Part shown: positions 1-7,537 of the stretch, one piece after another | Position numbering within the stretch: position 1 is the first letter of the stretch | Layout of the letters: every line of letters starts with the position of its first letter | NCBI GenBank assembly: GCA_964542435.1 | Contig: CAZIVE010000083.1 | Location: 1-12,020 of the forward strand | DNA: 12,020 nt | Direction of reading: 5' to 3' | Origin: CAZIVE01 sp964542435 | GTDB lineage: Bacteria > Bacteroidota > Bacteroidia > Bacteroidales > Tannerellaceae | Program-made: the position numbers and the translations under genes | The notes under the pieces: model-generated | What the model was told of the DNA's origin: nothing | The model's database searches: none | The model's input: the letters and a program-made list of their open reading frames with translations, nothing else

Positions 1-2013
1 GTCGATGAGAAAATAGATATGTTTAACGGTGGCGGCGTAGAACGGTTGGGAGTTCATGGATCGGGCGCGACCGAAGCCATACACGGTGTTGTGTTGGGTG
101 GCGCTGCTTGGGACAAAAATCGAAAGCAGCAAGTTTCTACCTGTTTCCCGCAAGGTTATGGACTGGGCGAGACTTGGGACATGGAACTCCACAAGAAAGT
201 GGCCGAAGAGATGTCTTATGAAGCCCGGTTCATCCATCAGAATCCGAAATACAACAGAATCTGCGGACTGATCCTTTGGGCTCCGAATGCTGATCTGGGC
301 CGCGATATCCGTTGGGGACGTACCGAGGAATGCTACGGCGAAGATCCCTTTTTCAATGGTGAAATGGTTGTAGCTTATGTTAAAGGTATGCAAGGCGATA
401 ATCCGAAATACTGGCGTGCGGCTTCGCTGATGAAGCACTTCTTGGCCAATAGTAACGAGAATGGGCGCGGTCATACCTCTTCGAACTTTGATGAGACACT
501 TTTCCGTGAATATTATTCCTATCCGTTCATGAAAGGGATTACCAAAGGCGGAGCCAATGCGCTCATGACATCATATAACTCCTATAACGGAATTCCTTGC
601 ACCATTCATCCGATTCTCAGAAACATTCTGATGAAAGAATGGGGTTTCAACGGAATGATCACTACCGACGGCGGAGCTTTTAAGATGTTGAAAACAGATC
701 AAAAGGCGTTTGCCAACATGGATTCTGCGGCAGCTGCCTGCGTTAAAGCCGGTACGACGAGATTCCTCGATACCTATAAAGAGGATTTGAAAAAGGCATT
801 GGATGAAGGTCTTGTTACAGAAAAGGAACTCGACCAGAACATCAAGGGGAATCTTCGGATCCTGCTTCGTTTGGGATTGATGGATGATCCCATCAACAAT
901 CCCTATTCGGAGATTGGAATAAAAGATACCGTTGAGCCTTGGACCAAACAGGAGGTGAAGGATCTTGTCAGATTGACGGTTGATAAATCGGTTGTACTGC
1001 TCAAGAATGATAATGGTTTCCTTCCTTTGGATGTGAAAAAAATCAAGAAGATCGCTGTCATCGGAAATAGATGCGATTCGGTTTATGGTGATTGGTACGG
1101 TGGCAAGATGTCATACAGAATCACGCCACTGATGGCTATCAAAGAAGTGGCGGATGCAAATGGCATTGAAGTGCGTTTCGTACCCAACGACAAGGAGGGT
1201 TTGGCTCAGACTACAGCAGCATGGGCAGACGTGGCCATCGTATGTGTAGGGAATAATCCGACTTGTAGCACCGATTGGGAACTTTCTCCTTGGGGCAAAG
1301 GAATCATCGCCGGCGAAGGTCGTGAAGATGTGGACAGAGCATCGATCCAGCTGGAACAGGAGGATCTGATCAAGATGGTGATGAAAGCCAACCGCCATAC
1401 CGTTGTTGCGTTGATCAGCAGCTTTCCTTATGCCATCAATTGGACGCAGGAACATGTGCCGGCCATCGTTCATCTCACTCAGTCGTGTCAGGAATTGGGA
1501 CACGGATTGGCTGACGTGCTGTTCGGAAAATTCAATCCTGCCGGTCGCACTACTCAGACATGGCTGAAGAGCATTGACGAACTGCCCAATATGTTGGACT
1601 ATAACATTCGAAACGGCCGTACATACATGTATTATAAAGGTACATCGCTCTATCCGTTCGGCTTCGGATTGAGCTTCACGAGCTTTGATTACAAGAACAT
1701 GAATGTGAAGATGGATAAGGACAATATGACGGTGAGTGCCGACATTACCAATTCTGGTCAGTTCGACGGTGATGAAGTGGTGCAGTTGTATGTGAAGTTC
1801 CCGGGAGATGATGCAGCCAAAAGATTGAGAGGTTTCAAGCGTATCAATATCTCGAAAGGCCAAACGAAAACTGTTGAAATCATCGTTGCCAAGGATGATC
1901 TGAAGCTTTGGAACACCGCCAAGAACGCATTTGATTTTACTCCTGGAACGCTGACGGTTCAACTCGGAGCTTCATCAGCAGATATAAGACTGAGCAAAGA
2001 GGTGGAGATGTAA
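1..2013 (+). CDS. Glycoside hydrolase family 3 enzyme (beta-xylosidase/beta-glucosidase type), 5'-truncated
   Basis: GH3 enzymes release monosaccharides from the non-reducing ends of beta-linked oligosaccharides. The reading frame is open from base 1 (VDEKIDMF...), so the first ATG at base 19 is internal and the true start, with any signal peptide, lies outside the window; 670 residues are visible. Family motifs in order: TEAIHG (like the NEALHG of xylosidase-type members), FPQGYGLGETWD, the RDIRWGR...ECYGEDP block, the KHF substrate-site motif, and TTDGGA holding the likely nucleophile Asp (codon at 667-669). The second alpha/beta domain has VVLLKNDNGFLPL and GEG with a candidate acid/base Glu (1315-1317). 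The C-terminus is a fibronectin III-like domain (YPFGFGLSFTSF, DEVVQLYV, LRGFKR). The nucleophile context is unusual: most relatives have SDW or SDC, here TDG. Family is certain; sugar specificity cannot be told. The gene stops one base before an assembly gap. Confidence 0.93.
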   Translation, partial: VDEKIDMFNGGGVERLGVHGSGATEAIHGVVLGGAAWDKNRKQQVSTCFPQGYGLGETWDMELHKKVAEEMSYEARFIHQNPKYNRICGLILWAPNADLGRDIRWGRTEECYGEDPFFNGEMVVAYVKGMQGDNPKYWRAASLMKHFLANSNENGRGHTSSNFDETLFREYYSYPFMKGITKGGANALMTSYNSYNGIPCTIHPILRNILMKEWGFNGMITTDGGAFKMLKTDQKAFANMDSAAAACVKAGTTRFLDTYKEDLKKALDEGLVTEKELDQNIKGNLRILLRLGLMDDPINNPYSEIGIKDTVEPWTKQEVKDLVRLTVDKSVVLLKNDNGFLPLDVKKIKKIAVIGNRCDSVYGDWYGGKMSYRITPLMAIKEVADANGIEVRFVPNDKEGLAQTTAAWADVAIVCVGNNPTCSTDWELSPWGKGIIAGEGREDVDRASIQLEQEDLIKMVMKANRHTVVALISSFPYAINWTQEHVPAIVHLTQSCQELGHGLADVLFGKFNPAGRTTQTWLKSIDELPNMLDYNIRNGRTYMYYKGTSLYPFGFGLSFTSFDYKNMNVKMDKDNMTVSADITNSGQFDGDEVVQLYVKFPGDDAAKRLRGFKRINISKGQTKTVEIIVAKDDLKLWNTAKNAFDFTPGTLTVQLGASSADIRLSKEVEM

Positions 2014-2014
2014 G

Positions 2015-2114
2015 NNNNNNNNNNNNNNNNNNNNNNNNNNNNNNNNNNNNNNNNNNNNNNNNNNNNNNNNNNNNNNNNNNNNNNNNNNNNNNNNNNNNNN
2101 NNNNNNNNNNNNNN
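2015..2114. other. Assembly gap (100 N)
   Basis: Exactly 100 unknown bases between the GH3 stop codon and the cysK promoter region. The round number suggests a placeholder, so the true distance and any gene or repeat inside are unknown. Adjacency of the GH3 gene and cysK is therefore not proven by sequence. Confidence 0.97.
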
Positions 2115-2151
2115 ACCAACCATGTTACACAAATATACCATACTTATGCGA

Positions 2152-2182
2152 TTGACTTCGGCGACGTGCTGTCGTACCTTTG
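2152..2182 (+). promoter_or_regulatory. Bacteroidetes-type promoter of cysK
   Basis: TTG at 2152-2154 (-33 element) is followed after 20 bp by TACCTTTG at 2175-2182, matching the Bacteroidetes -7 consensus TAnnTTTG. Transcription would start near 2189, giving a leader of about 30 bases, A-rich and without a Shine-Dalgarno site close to the ATG at 2221. This promoter also argues against the longer reading frame that begins at 2122. Confidence 0.75.
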
Positions 2183-2220
2183 CAATTGTAAAAAGGAACA
2201 AACATTTAATTCATAAAACA

Positions 2221-3168
2221 ATGGCAAAGATTGCAAAACAGTTGACCGAGCTGATCGGTAACACTCCACTTCTGGAGTTCTCGAAATTTGAGGCAAGTAA
2301 AGGTTTGAAGGCCAAATTGGTTGGTAAACTTGAATATTTCAATCCGGGCGGAAGCGTCAAGGATCGTGTCGGATTGGCTATGATTGAAGCTGCCGAGAAA
2401 AGTGGCCAACTGAAACCGGGTGCAACGCTTATTGAACCGACCAGTGGTAATACAGGTGTCGGACTGGCTTTGGTTTCCGCTGTAAAAGGTTATAAGCTGA
2501 TTCTCACCATGCCTGAGACGATGAGTATCGAACGCCGGAACTTGGTGAAGGCATTAGGCGCCGAAGTCGTCTTGACATCGGGTGCTGAAGGCATGAAAGG
2601 GGCCATCAAGAAGGCGGAGGAATTGCATGCTTCCATTCCCGGATCCATCATTCCGCAGCAGTTTGAGAACCCGGCCAATCCTGCCGCTCACAAACGTACC
2701 ACGGCTGAAGAGATCTGGCGTGATACCGATGGCAAAGTAGATATCTTTGTCGCTGGCGTCGGTACAGGCGGCACGGTTAGTGGAACAGGCGAAGGTTTGA
2801 AGTCACACAATCCAGCTGTGCAAGTGATCGCTGTCGAGCCGGCTACGTCTCCCGTATTGGAAGGAGGAAAGCCCGGACCGCACAAGATCCAAGGAATTGG
2901 TGCCGGTTTCGTCCCGAAAACTTTCAATGCATCCGTTGTGGATAAAATTATTCCGGTAAGTGACAACGATGCTATTCGTACCAGTCGCGAACTGGCTCAG
3001 CAGGAAGGTTTATTGGTTGGTATTTCAGCTGGAGCTGCTGTCTATGCTGCTTCTGAACTGGCTAAACTTCCGGAGAACGCAGGCAAGACGATCGTCGCTC
3101 TTCTACCAGATACCGGCGAGCGTTATCTCTCCACCGTTCTCTATGCCTTCGAAGATTATCCACTGTAA
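2221..3168 (+). CDS. cysK: Cysteine synthase A (O-acetylserine sulfhydrylase)
   Basis: PLP enzyme that makes L-cysteine and acetate from O-acetyl-L-serine and sulfide in the cytoplasm, the last step of sulfur assimilation. The protein has 315 residues, the usual CysK length. It starts MAKIAKQLTELIGNTPLLEF and carries NPGGSVKDR with the PLP lysine at Lys47, TSGNTG at 74-79 (substrate loop), GTGGT at 181-185 (PLP phosphate cup), GISAGA and a C-terminal PDTGERYLST motif. The ATG at 2221 is chosen over an in-frame ATG at 2122 because the promoter lies between them and homology starts at the second. It is monocistronic: its own promoter precedes it and a hairpin follows, before the convergent acyltransferase gene. 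CysK-like enzymes can also act in cystathionine or cysteate chemistry, but the motifs fit ordinary CysK. Confidence 0.95.
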   Translation: MAKIAKQLTELIGNTPLLEFSKFEASKGLKAKLVGKLEYFNPGGSVKDRVGLAMIEAAEKSGQLKPGATLIEPTSGNTGVGLALVSAVKGYKLILTMPETMSIERRNLVKALGAEVVLTSGAEGMKGAIKKAEELHASIPGSIIPQQFENPANPAAHKRTTAEEIWRDTDGKVDIFVAGVGTGGTVSGTGEGLKSHNPAVQVIAVEPATSPVLEGGKPGPHKIQGIGAGFVPKTFNASVVDKIIPVSDNDAIRTSRELAQQEGLLVGISAGAAVYAASELAKLPENAGKTIVALLPDTGERYLSTVLYAFEDYPL

Positions 3169-3192
3169 ATTCGGTAGAAGTCCATTTATAGA

Positions 3193-3240
3193 GAAGTTGC
3201 ATCTCATGCTGAAAAGCTTGGGGTGCAACTTTCTTTCTGT
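3193..3240 (+). terminator. Intrinsic terminator between cysK and the convergent acyltransferase gene
   Basis: Bases 3193-3206 pair with 3219-3232 (two C-G-rich stretches, a few G-T pairs), then after one T-T mismatch GCT (3208-3210) pairs with AGC (3215-3217) around a GAAA tetraloop (3211-3214). A T-rich run (3230-3240, broken by C and G) follows on the plus strand. It begins 24 bases after the cysK stop. The other side is A/T-rich but lacks a solid T tract in the minus direction, so termination of the acyltransferase transcript here is possible but weaker. Confidence 0.75.
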
Positions 3241-4385
3241 TATCCCACAATGATCTTCGCTTTTTTCCCGGCAATTTTCCTGATGATCAAAACAATAATC
3301 CAGGCTGTTCCGAATGCAACGACAGAAGCCAAAGGTATCTGAATGGAAAGAGGAATTCCAATGGTTCGCATCAGTTGAACGCTCGGGCCGGTGAAGAAGT
3401 AGTGGATCATGTAGATTCCGAATCCGCAGATGGTCAGATTGGCCAGCATCCGTTTGATAATCTCGTTTTTCACCTTTACCTTTTTGCAAAGCATAAAGAC
3501 AGCGAAGGTCATCATCACGACGTTCAGACTGTTGTAGGTGAAAAACAGTTCAAGCTGTTCGTTGGTATAGTGCGGCAATGTTGTGATATGTCTGAATCCG
3601 AAGAATGTCACCAAATAACCGATGACGAAAAGGGGTATCGTGATGAGAACCGTTTTCTGTGTTGACCAGTCGATGCGGCGCAGATAATGTCCGAGTAGCA
3701 GATACCCGTTGAATCCGGCAAAATAATAGAGCATGTTGAAACTGTTCCAAGAGCAGCCGCCCCAGACATAAACCGAAACATATTCATAGAAATAGGGAAG
3801 CAATGTTGTCAATCCCCAAGCTGCCAGGAACCAGAGTTTGGCTTTGTCGGAAGCCTTTTCCACCCAGGCAGAAAAGATGGGAAGATAGAGGTAAAGTCCG
3901 ATGAGTACATAGATATACCACATGTGAACGTCGATGAGCGAGAAGTTGAGTGGAATGTTTGCTATGTAATTCAGGGAGACGGCAAATGATTGCTTCATAG
4001 CATCCGGACCGGAATAAGGGAAACAATCTACCAGAACATCCGGACGAAGGCCGAGCAATCCTGTGATCCATGGAAACAGATTGTAGAGCACCGACCAAAT
4101 CAGGAACGGCCACAGCACGCGGAAGATTCGTTTTTTGTAAAAGATGGAGGTCTCTTCCTTTACCGGCAGGAGCAAAGCGCCCGTCAGCATGACGAACAGC
4201 GGAACGCACGGACGGAGGAATGCTCCGTAGGCGGCACCGAGGAATTTGATTTGGTCGATGTTGGCTGGAGGATCGCCCGGATAGAAGTTGAAAGGATCCG
4301 TGCAATGGCAGCAGACCACCATAAACATGGCTGCAAGACGGACAACGTCCATCCAAACGATGTGTTCACGTTTTGTTGTTTCCAT
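3240..4385 (-). CDS. Membrane acyltransferase, acyltransferase_3 family (OafA/WecH type)
   Basis: Multi-pass inner-membrane protein of 381 residues, normal for this family, whose members transfer acetyl or other acyl groups from a carrier to sugars of surface polysaccharides or glycans. The N-terminus shows the family signature: WMDVVRLAAMF (Asp13, Arg16) followed by CCH with the conserved His27, then RPCVPLFVMLTGALLL and YKKRIFRVLWPFLIW. HMWYIYVLIGLYLYLPI is another family block. About ten hydrophobic segments run through to a basic C-terminus. The start ATG (4383-4385) directly abuts the 100-N gap, so promoter and ribosome site are hidden and a slightly earlier start cannot be excluded, though METTKREH before the signature is a normal N-terminus. 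It is convergent with cysK and divergent from the permease operon. The acceptor is unknown; no polysaccharide genes are next to it. Confidence 0.88.
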   Translation of the reverse strand: METTKREHIVWMDVVRLAAMFMVVCCHCTDPFNFYPGDPPANIDQIKFLGAAYGAFLRPCVPLFVMLTGALLLPVKEETSIFYKKRIFRVLWPFLIWSVLYNLFPWITGLLGLRPDVLVDCFPYSGPDAMKQSFAVSLNYIANIPLNFSLIDVHMWYIYVLIGLYLYLPIFSAWVEKASDKAKLWFLAAWGLTTLLPYFYEYVSVYVWGGCSWNSFNMLYYFAGFNGYLLLGHYLRRIDWSTQKTVLITIPLFVIGYLVTFFGFRHITTLPHYTNEQLELFFTYNSLNVVMMTFAVFMLCKKVKVKNEIIKRMLANLTICGFGIYMIHYFFTGPSVQLMRTIGIPLSIQIPLASVVAFGTAWIIVLIIRKIAGKKAKIIVG

Positions 4386-4485
4386 NNNNNNNNNNNNNNN
4401 NNNNNNNNNNNNNNNNNNNNNNNNNNNNNNNNNNNNNNNNNNNNNNNNNNNNNNNNNNNNNNNNNNNNNNNNNNNNNNNNNNNNN
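4386..4485. other. Assembly gap (100 N)
   Basis: Exactly 100 unknown bases between two divergent genes. It begins immediately upstream of the acyltransferase ATG and would contain that gene's promoter and probably regulatory sites of the permease operon. A regulator gene could be hidden here if the real gap is larger. Confidence 0.97.
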
Positions 4486-4535
4486 TTTTTCTCCAACTTT
4501 TCATTGAATCCTCCACCATTTCCCGAAAAACGCAT

Positions 4536-4543
4536 TACATTTG
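4536..4543 (+). promoter_or_regulatory. Probable -7 element of the permease operon promoter
   Basis: TACATTTG matches the Bacteroidetes -7 consensus TAnnTTTG and lies 28 bases before the permease ATG. No TTTG-type -33 box is visible at the expected 19-21 bp spacing, so the promoter may depend on an activator or may simply have a degenerate -33 box. The leader is purine-rich (AAAAAGAAAGAGCA just before the ATG). Confidence 0.5.
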
Positions 4544-4571
4544 CCTTGCATAAAGATAAAAAGAAAGAGCA

Positions 4572-5894
4572 ATGTCGTTTTTGATTGTCATTCTCAGTTT
4601 GGTGATTTTGATTGTGCTCATCTCCTTGTTCAAGGTGAACGCCTTCATTGCTTTCATCATCTCCTCTATATTCGCAGGTATTGCATTGGGAATTCCTCTC
4701 GATAAATTGCCTGCATCCATCAACAACGGCGTCGGAAATATCCTCGGCAGCCTGACCATCATCATTGTATTGGGTGCGATGTTGGGCAAACTGGTCGCTG
4801 AAAGTGGAGCCGCACAGAAGATCGCGGAGGTCATGGTCTCGCTGTTTGGAACAAAGCACATTCAGTGGGGATTGATGGTAACGGGATTCGTAGTCGGCAT
4901 TCCTCTGTTCTATGGCATTGGATTCGTCCTGCTTGTTCCTCTTATTTTTTCCATTGTTTATAAATACAAACTTCCTGCTGTATATATCGGATTGCCCATG
5001 TTGGCAGCTTTGTCTGTGACACACGGATTTCTGCCGCCGCATCCTTCACCTGTGGCTTTGGTCGGACTGTTCAATGCCAACATCGGTATGACTTTGATCT
5101 ACGGTTTGTGTCTGGCGATTCCTGCGATTATCATTGCAGGACCTTTGTTCGGCAGTACTTTGAAAAATGTGAAGACAGGTCCGACAACGATGTTCGAACC
5201 GAAAGAGGTCACCAATGAATATGGTCAGCCGGGAGCTGCCAACAGCTTGTTGAGTGCAACACTTCCCGTTTTCCTTCTGATCATCTCTACGGTTATCCCT
5301 TACCTTTTCCCGTCAATGGGAGCGAAGGCCAAGAGCATCGTGGCTTTGGTCGGTTCGCCCTCTTTTGTCATGTTGATTGCATTGCTTTATGCTACCTATA
5401 CACTCGGCATCCGTCAGAAACGTCCGTTGAAGAAGATCATGGATGTCTATGCTGAGGCAATCAAGGATATTGCAATGATTTTGCTGATCATTGCCGGTTC
5501 AGGCATCTTCAAACAGATCATGGAGGATAGTGGTGTTAGCGCTCAGCTTGCCTCAGCGCTTGAACAGTTACCGATTCATCCGCTCATCCTTGGCTGGCTT
5601 ATTGCTGCTGTGATCCGCGTCTGCATCGGATCTGCGACTGTTGCAGGACTGACTGCTGCCAGTGTAATCCTTCCGTTGATGGCGCAGACGCATGTCAATC
5701 CAAATCTGATGGTACTGGCTGTAGGCGCAGGTAGTCTGATGTTCAGCCATGTCAATGATTCCGGTTTCTGGATGTTCAAGGAATATTTCAATCTGAGTCT
5801 GAAAGACACTTTCCGAACGTGGTCAGTGATGGAGACAATTGTTTCGGTTGTCGGAATCATCGGAGTCATGACTTTGCATTTTATTATCGAGTAA
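4572..5894 (+). CDS. GntP-family permease (gluconate/D-serine type proton symporter)
   Basis: Inner-membrane secondary transporter of 440 residues, as expected for the GntP family, whose characterised members import gluconate and related sugar acids or, in DsdX, D-serine. About twelve hydrophobic segments fill the protein from residue 2 to the C-terminus. Family blocks include GIPLFYGIGFVLLVPLIF, then HGFLPPHPSP from His151 to Pro160 (the third-last residue is commonly Gly), GSATVAGLTAAS and FSHVNDSGFWMFKEYF near the C-terminus. It is the first gene of a run of five on the same strand; 40 bases, with no hairpin, separate it from the RidA-family gene. Sequence alone does not give the substrate. 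The D-serine dehydratase-like and RidA genes downstream make a D-serine or other D-amino-acid substrate more likely than gluconate, since no sugar-acid kinase or dehydratase is nearby. Confidence 0.93.
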   Translation: MSFLIVILSLVILIVLISLFKVNAFIAFIISSIFAGIALGIPLDKLPASINNGVGNILGSLTIIIVLGAMLGKLVAESGAAQKIAEVMVSLFGTKHIQWGLMVTGFVVGIPLFYGIGFVLLVPLIFSIVYKYKLPAVYIGLPMLAALSVTHGFLPPHPSPVALVGLFNANIGMTLIYGLCLAIPAIIIAGPLFGSTLKNVKTGPTTMFEPKEVTNEYGQPGAANSLLSATLPVFLLIISTVIPYLFPSMGAKAKSIVALVGSPSFVMLIALLYATYTLGIRQKRPLKKIMDVYAEAIKDIAMILLIIAGSGIFKQIMEDSGVSAQLASALEQLPIHPLILGWLIAAVIRVCIGSATVAGLTAASVILPLMAQTHVNPNLMVLAVGAGSLMFSHVNDSGFWMFKEYFNLSLKDTFRTWSVMETIVSVVGIIGVMTLHFIIE

Positions 5895-5934
5895 ATCTTT
5901 CATTATATAATAGACAATCTAAAAAAATACAATT

Positions 5935-6399
5935 ATGTGGAATGCTGATGAAGAATTTGAGAAACTGGGATTGACTTTGCCGCCCGCACCGTCTCCCGCC
6001 GGAGTGTATAAACCTTGTCTCGTATCAGGTAATTATCTTTACCTCTCTGGTCACGGACCTATTCAAGCCGATCGTACACAGATGAAGGGTAGAATCGGTA
6101 GCGAACTGACAGCCGATGAAGGCAAGCTTGTCGCACAACAATGCGGTCTGGCTATGCTTGCAACCATCAAGGCCAATCTTGGAAGCCTGAACAAGGTGAA
6201 ACGTGTCGTCAAGGTGTTCGGAATGGTCAATTGTACACCGGATTTTACGAAGCATCCCTATGTGATAAACGGTTGCAGCGAATTGTTTGCCAAAGTCTGG
6301 GGACCGGACAATGGTGTCGGAACGCGCAGTGCTGTCGGAATGGGTTCATTGCCTGACAATATTTCTGTAGAGGTAGAAGCTATCTTGGAGCTCAATTGA
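5935..6399 (+). CDS. RidA/YjgF-family protein (probable enamine/imine deaminase)
   Basis: RidA enzymes hydrolyse reactive enamines and imines such as 2-aminoacrylate, made by PLP-dependent dehydratases and lyases, to the keto acid and ammonia. The 154-residue protein is longer than the roughly 130-residue E. coli RidA, with an extended N-terminus (residues 1-25) typical of a distinct RidA subgroup. Visible family features are YLYLSGHGP (residues 36-42), the FGMVNCTPDF strand, GTRSAVG with Arg131 at the position of the substrate-carboxylate-binding arginine, and VEVEAILEL with Glu148 at the position of the active-site glutamate. Both key residues being present argues for an active deaminase. 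It sits 40 bases after the permease, and its stop codon overlaps the next start by one base (TGATG), so production with the next enzyme is likely coupled. The leader is A-rich without a Shine-Dalgarno site. Confidence 0.92.
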   Translation: MWNADEEFEKLGLTLPPAPSPAGVYKPCLVSGNYLYLSGHGPIQADRTQMKGRIGSELTADEGKLVAQQCGLAMLATIKANLGSLNKVKRVVKVFGMVNCTPDFTKHPYVINGCSELFAKVWGPDNGVGTRSAVGMGSLPDNISVEVEAILELN

Positions 6400-7520
6400 T
6401 GGCACAGAAAGAAACAGACAATTGGTATGTGATTGATAATGTCGGAGGAGTCAATTCTCCGGCATTGTTGGTTTATCCCGATCGAGTCAAGTCCAATATC
6501 CAGGCAGCGATTGAGATGACAGGCGGTGCCGATAGACTCCGTCCTCATGTCAAGACGCACAAGATGGCTTCTGTCTGCCAGCTGATGATCAACGCTGGGA
6601 TTTGTAAGTTTAAATGCGCCACGATTGCCGAAGCTGAGATGCTCGCTCATGAAGGAGCGCCTGACGTTCTGCTGGCTTATCAGCCTGTCGGACCTGCCAT
6701 TTCCCGTTTCATCTGTTTGATCCAGTTGTTCTCCACGACGAGATTCTCTTGCCTGGTTGACAATGAGGCTTCGCTGGAGGCGATCGCACAGAAGGCAGAA
6801 CAGAGTTCCGTCGTGGTGAATCTTTTCATTGACCTGAATGTCGGGATGAATAGGACAGGAGTGAAGCCGGAACGTGCGTTGCATCTGATTGAAAAGATCC
6901 ACTCTTGCGAACATGTGAAATTGCTCGGCATTCATGCTTACGACGGACAGATTCATGAATCTGATCCACTCAAGCGTAAAGAGGAGGATTTTTCCTGTGC
7001 GGCTCAGGCAGAACAGGTGCTGAAAGATGCGGAACAGAGATGCGGAAGGAAGATGACGCTCGTCATGGGTGGTACGCCTACTTTTCCTGTCTATGCGAAA
7101 GAAAAGAAAGATTGTGAGTGCAGTCCGGGAACTTTCGTGTTCTGGGATTGGGGCTACGCACATCTTTTCCCCGACGAACCGTTTGTCTATGCAGCCTTGC
7201 TGCTCTGTCGTGTCATTTCCATAGTGGATGATACACACATCACAATCGACTTGGGTTACAAAGCTGTCTCATCTGAAAATCCTTTGCCTCGGGTTCATTT
7301 TCTGAATGCTCCGGATGCTGTGCCGGTAATGCACAGTGAAGAACATATGGTGTTGGAAGTCCCGACAGACAATACTTATCATATTGGAGATGTCCTCTAT
7401 GGCGTTCCTGTTCACATCTGTCCGGCTGTCGCTCTCTACGATGAAGCAACAGTGGTGAGCGAGCACAAGGCGGGAATGACATGGAAAGTCTCAGCACGAG
7501 GACGTCATATTTTGGTTTGA
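6399..7520 (+). CDS. D-threonine aldolase / D-serine dehydratase (DSD1-type) family PLP enzyme
   Basis: Fold-type III (alanine racemase-like) PLP enzyme of 373 residues. Family members use PLP plus a divalent metal to deaminate D-serine to pyruvate and ammonia (DSD1 type) or split D-threonine to glycine and acetaldehyde. Motifs in order: SPALLVYPDRV, RPHVKTHK with the PLP lysine Lys52, NVGMNRTGV, GIHAYDGQIH, MGGTPTFP, CSPGTFVFWDWGY, and VHICP near the C-terminus. In VHICP, His339 and Cys341 correspond to the His-x-Cys zinc site of eukaryotic D-serine dehydratases; characterised D-threonine aldolase has His-x-Asp there (from memory), which favours dehydratase activity. The start is the ATG at 6399 overlapping the RidA stop; a TTG at 6396 is a poorer choice. 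A dehydratase makes 2-aminoacrylate, the RidA substrate, so the pairing is functionally coherent. Family is firm, the exact reaction is inferred. Confidence 0.9.
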   Translation: MAQKETDNWYVIDNVGGVNSPALLVYPDRVKSNIQAAIEMTGGADRLRPHVKTHKMASVCQLMINAGICKFKCATIAEAEMLAHEGAPDVLLAYQPVGPAISRFICLIQLFSTTRFSCLVDNEASLEAIAQKAEQSSVVVNLFIDLNVGMNRTGVKPERALHLIEKIHSCEHVKLLGIHAYDGQIHESDPLKRKEEDFSCAAQAEQVLKDAEQRCGRKMTLVMGGTPTFPVYAKEKKDCECSPGTFVFWDWGYAHLFPDEPFVYAALLLCRVISIVDDTHITIDLGYKAVSSENPLPRVHFLNAPDAVPVMHSEEHMVLEVPTDNTYHIGDVLYGVPVHICPAVALYDEATVVSEHKAGMTWKVSARGRHILV

Positions 7521-7537
7521 ATAAAAGCATATAATAA

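Noticed and set aside
1111..1962. 283-codon minus-strand frame inside the GH3 gene
   Set aside because: Antisense to a frame with full GH3 motifs; His/Arg/Ile-rich composition typical of a shadow frame.
2122..2220. 33-codon upstream extension of cysK
   Set aside because: It contains the promoter boxes, lacks similarity to CysK, and the ATG at 2221 gives the usual length.
3240..5042. 600-codon minus-strand frame reading through the second gap
   Set aside because: It is the acyltransferase joined through unknown bases to antisense of the permease; the real protein starts at 4385.
5902..5911. ATTATATAAT palindrome between the permease and RidA genes
   Set aside because: Ten A/T bases only, no T tract or Bacteroidetes promoter box; likely chance in an AT-rich spacer.
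6258..7238. 326-codon minus-strand frame across the RidA and PLP-enzyme genes
   Set aside because: Antisense to two genes with intact active-site motifs; no family features.
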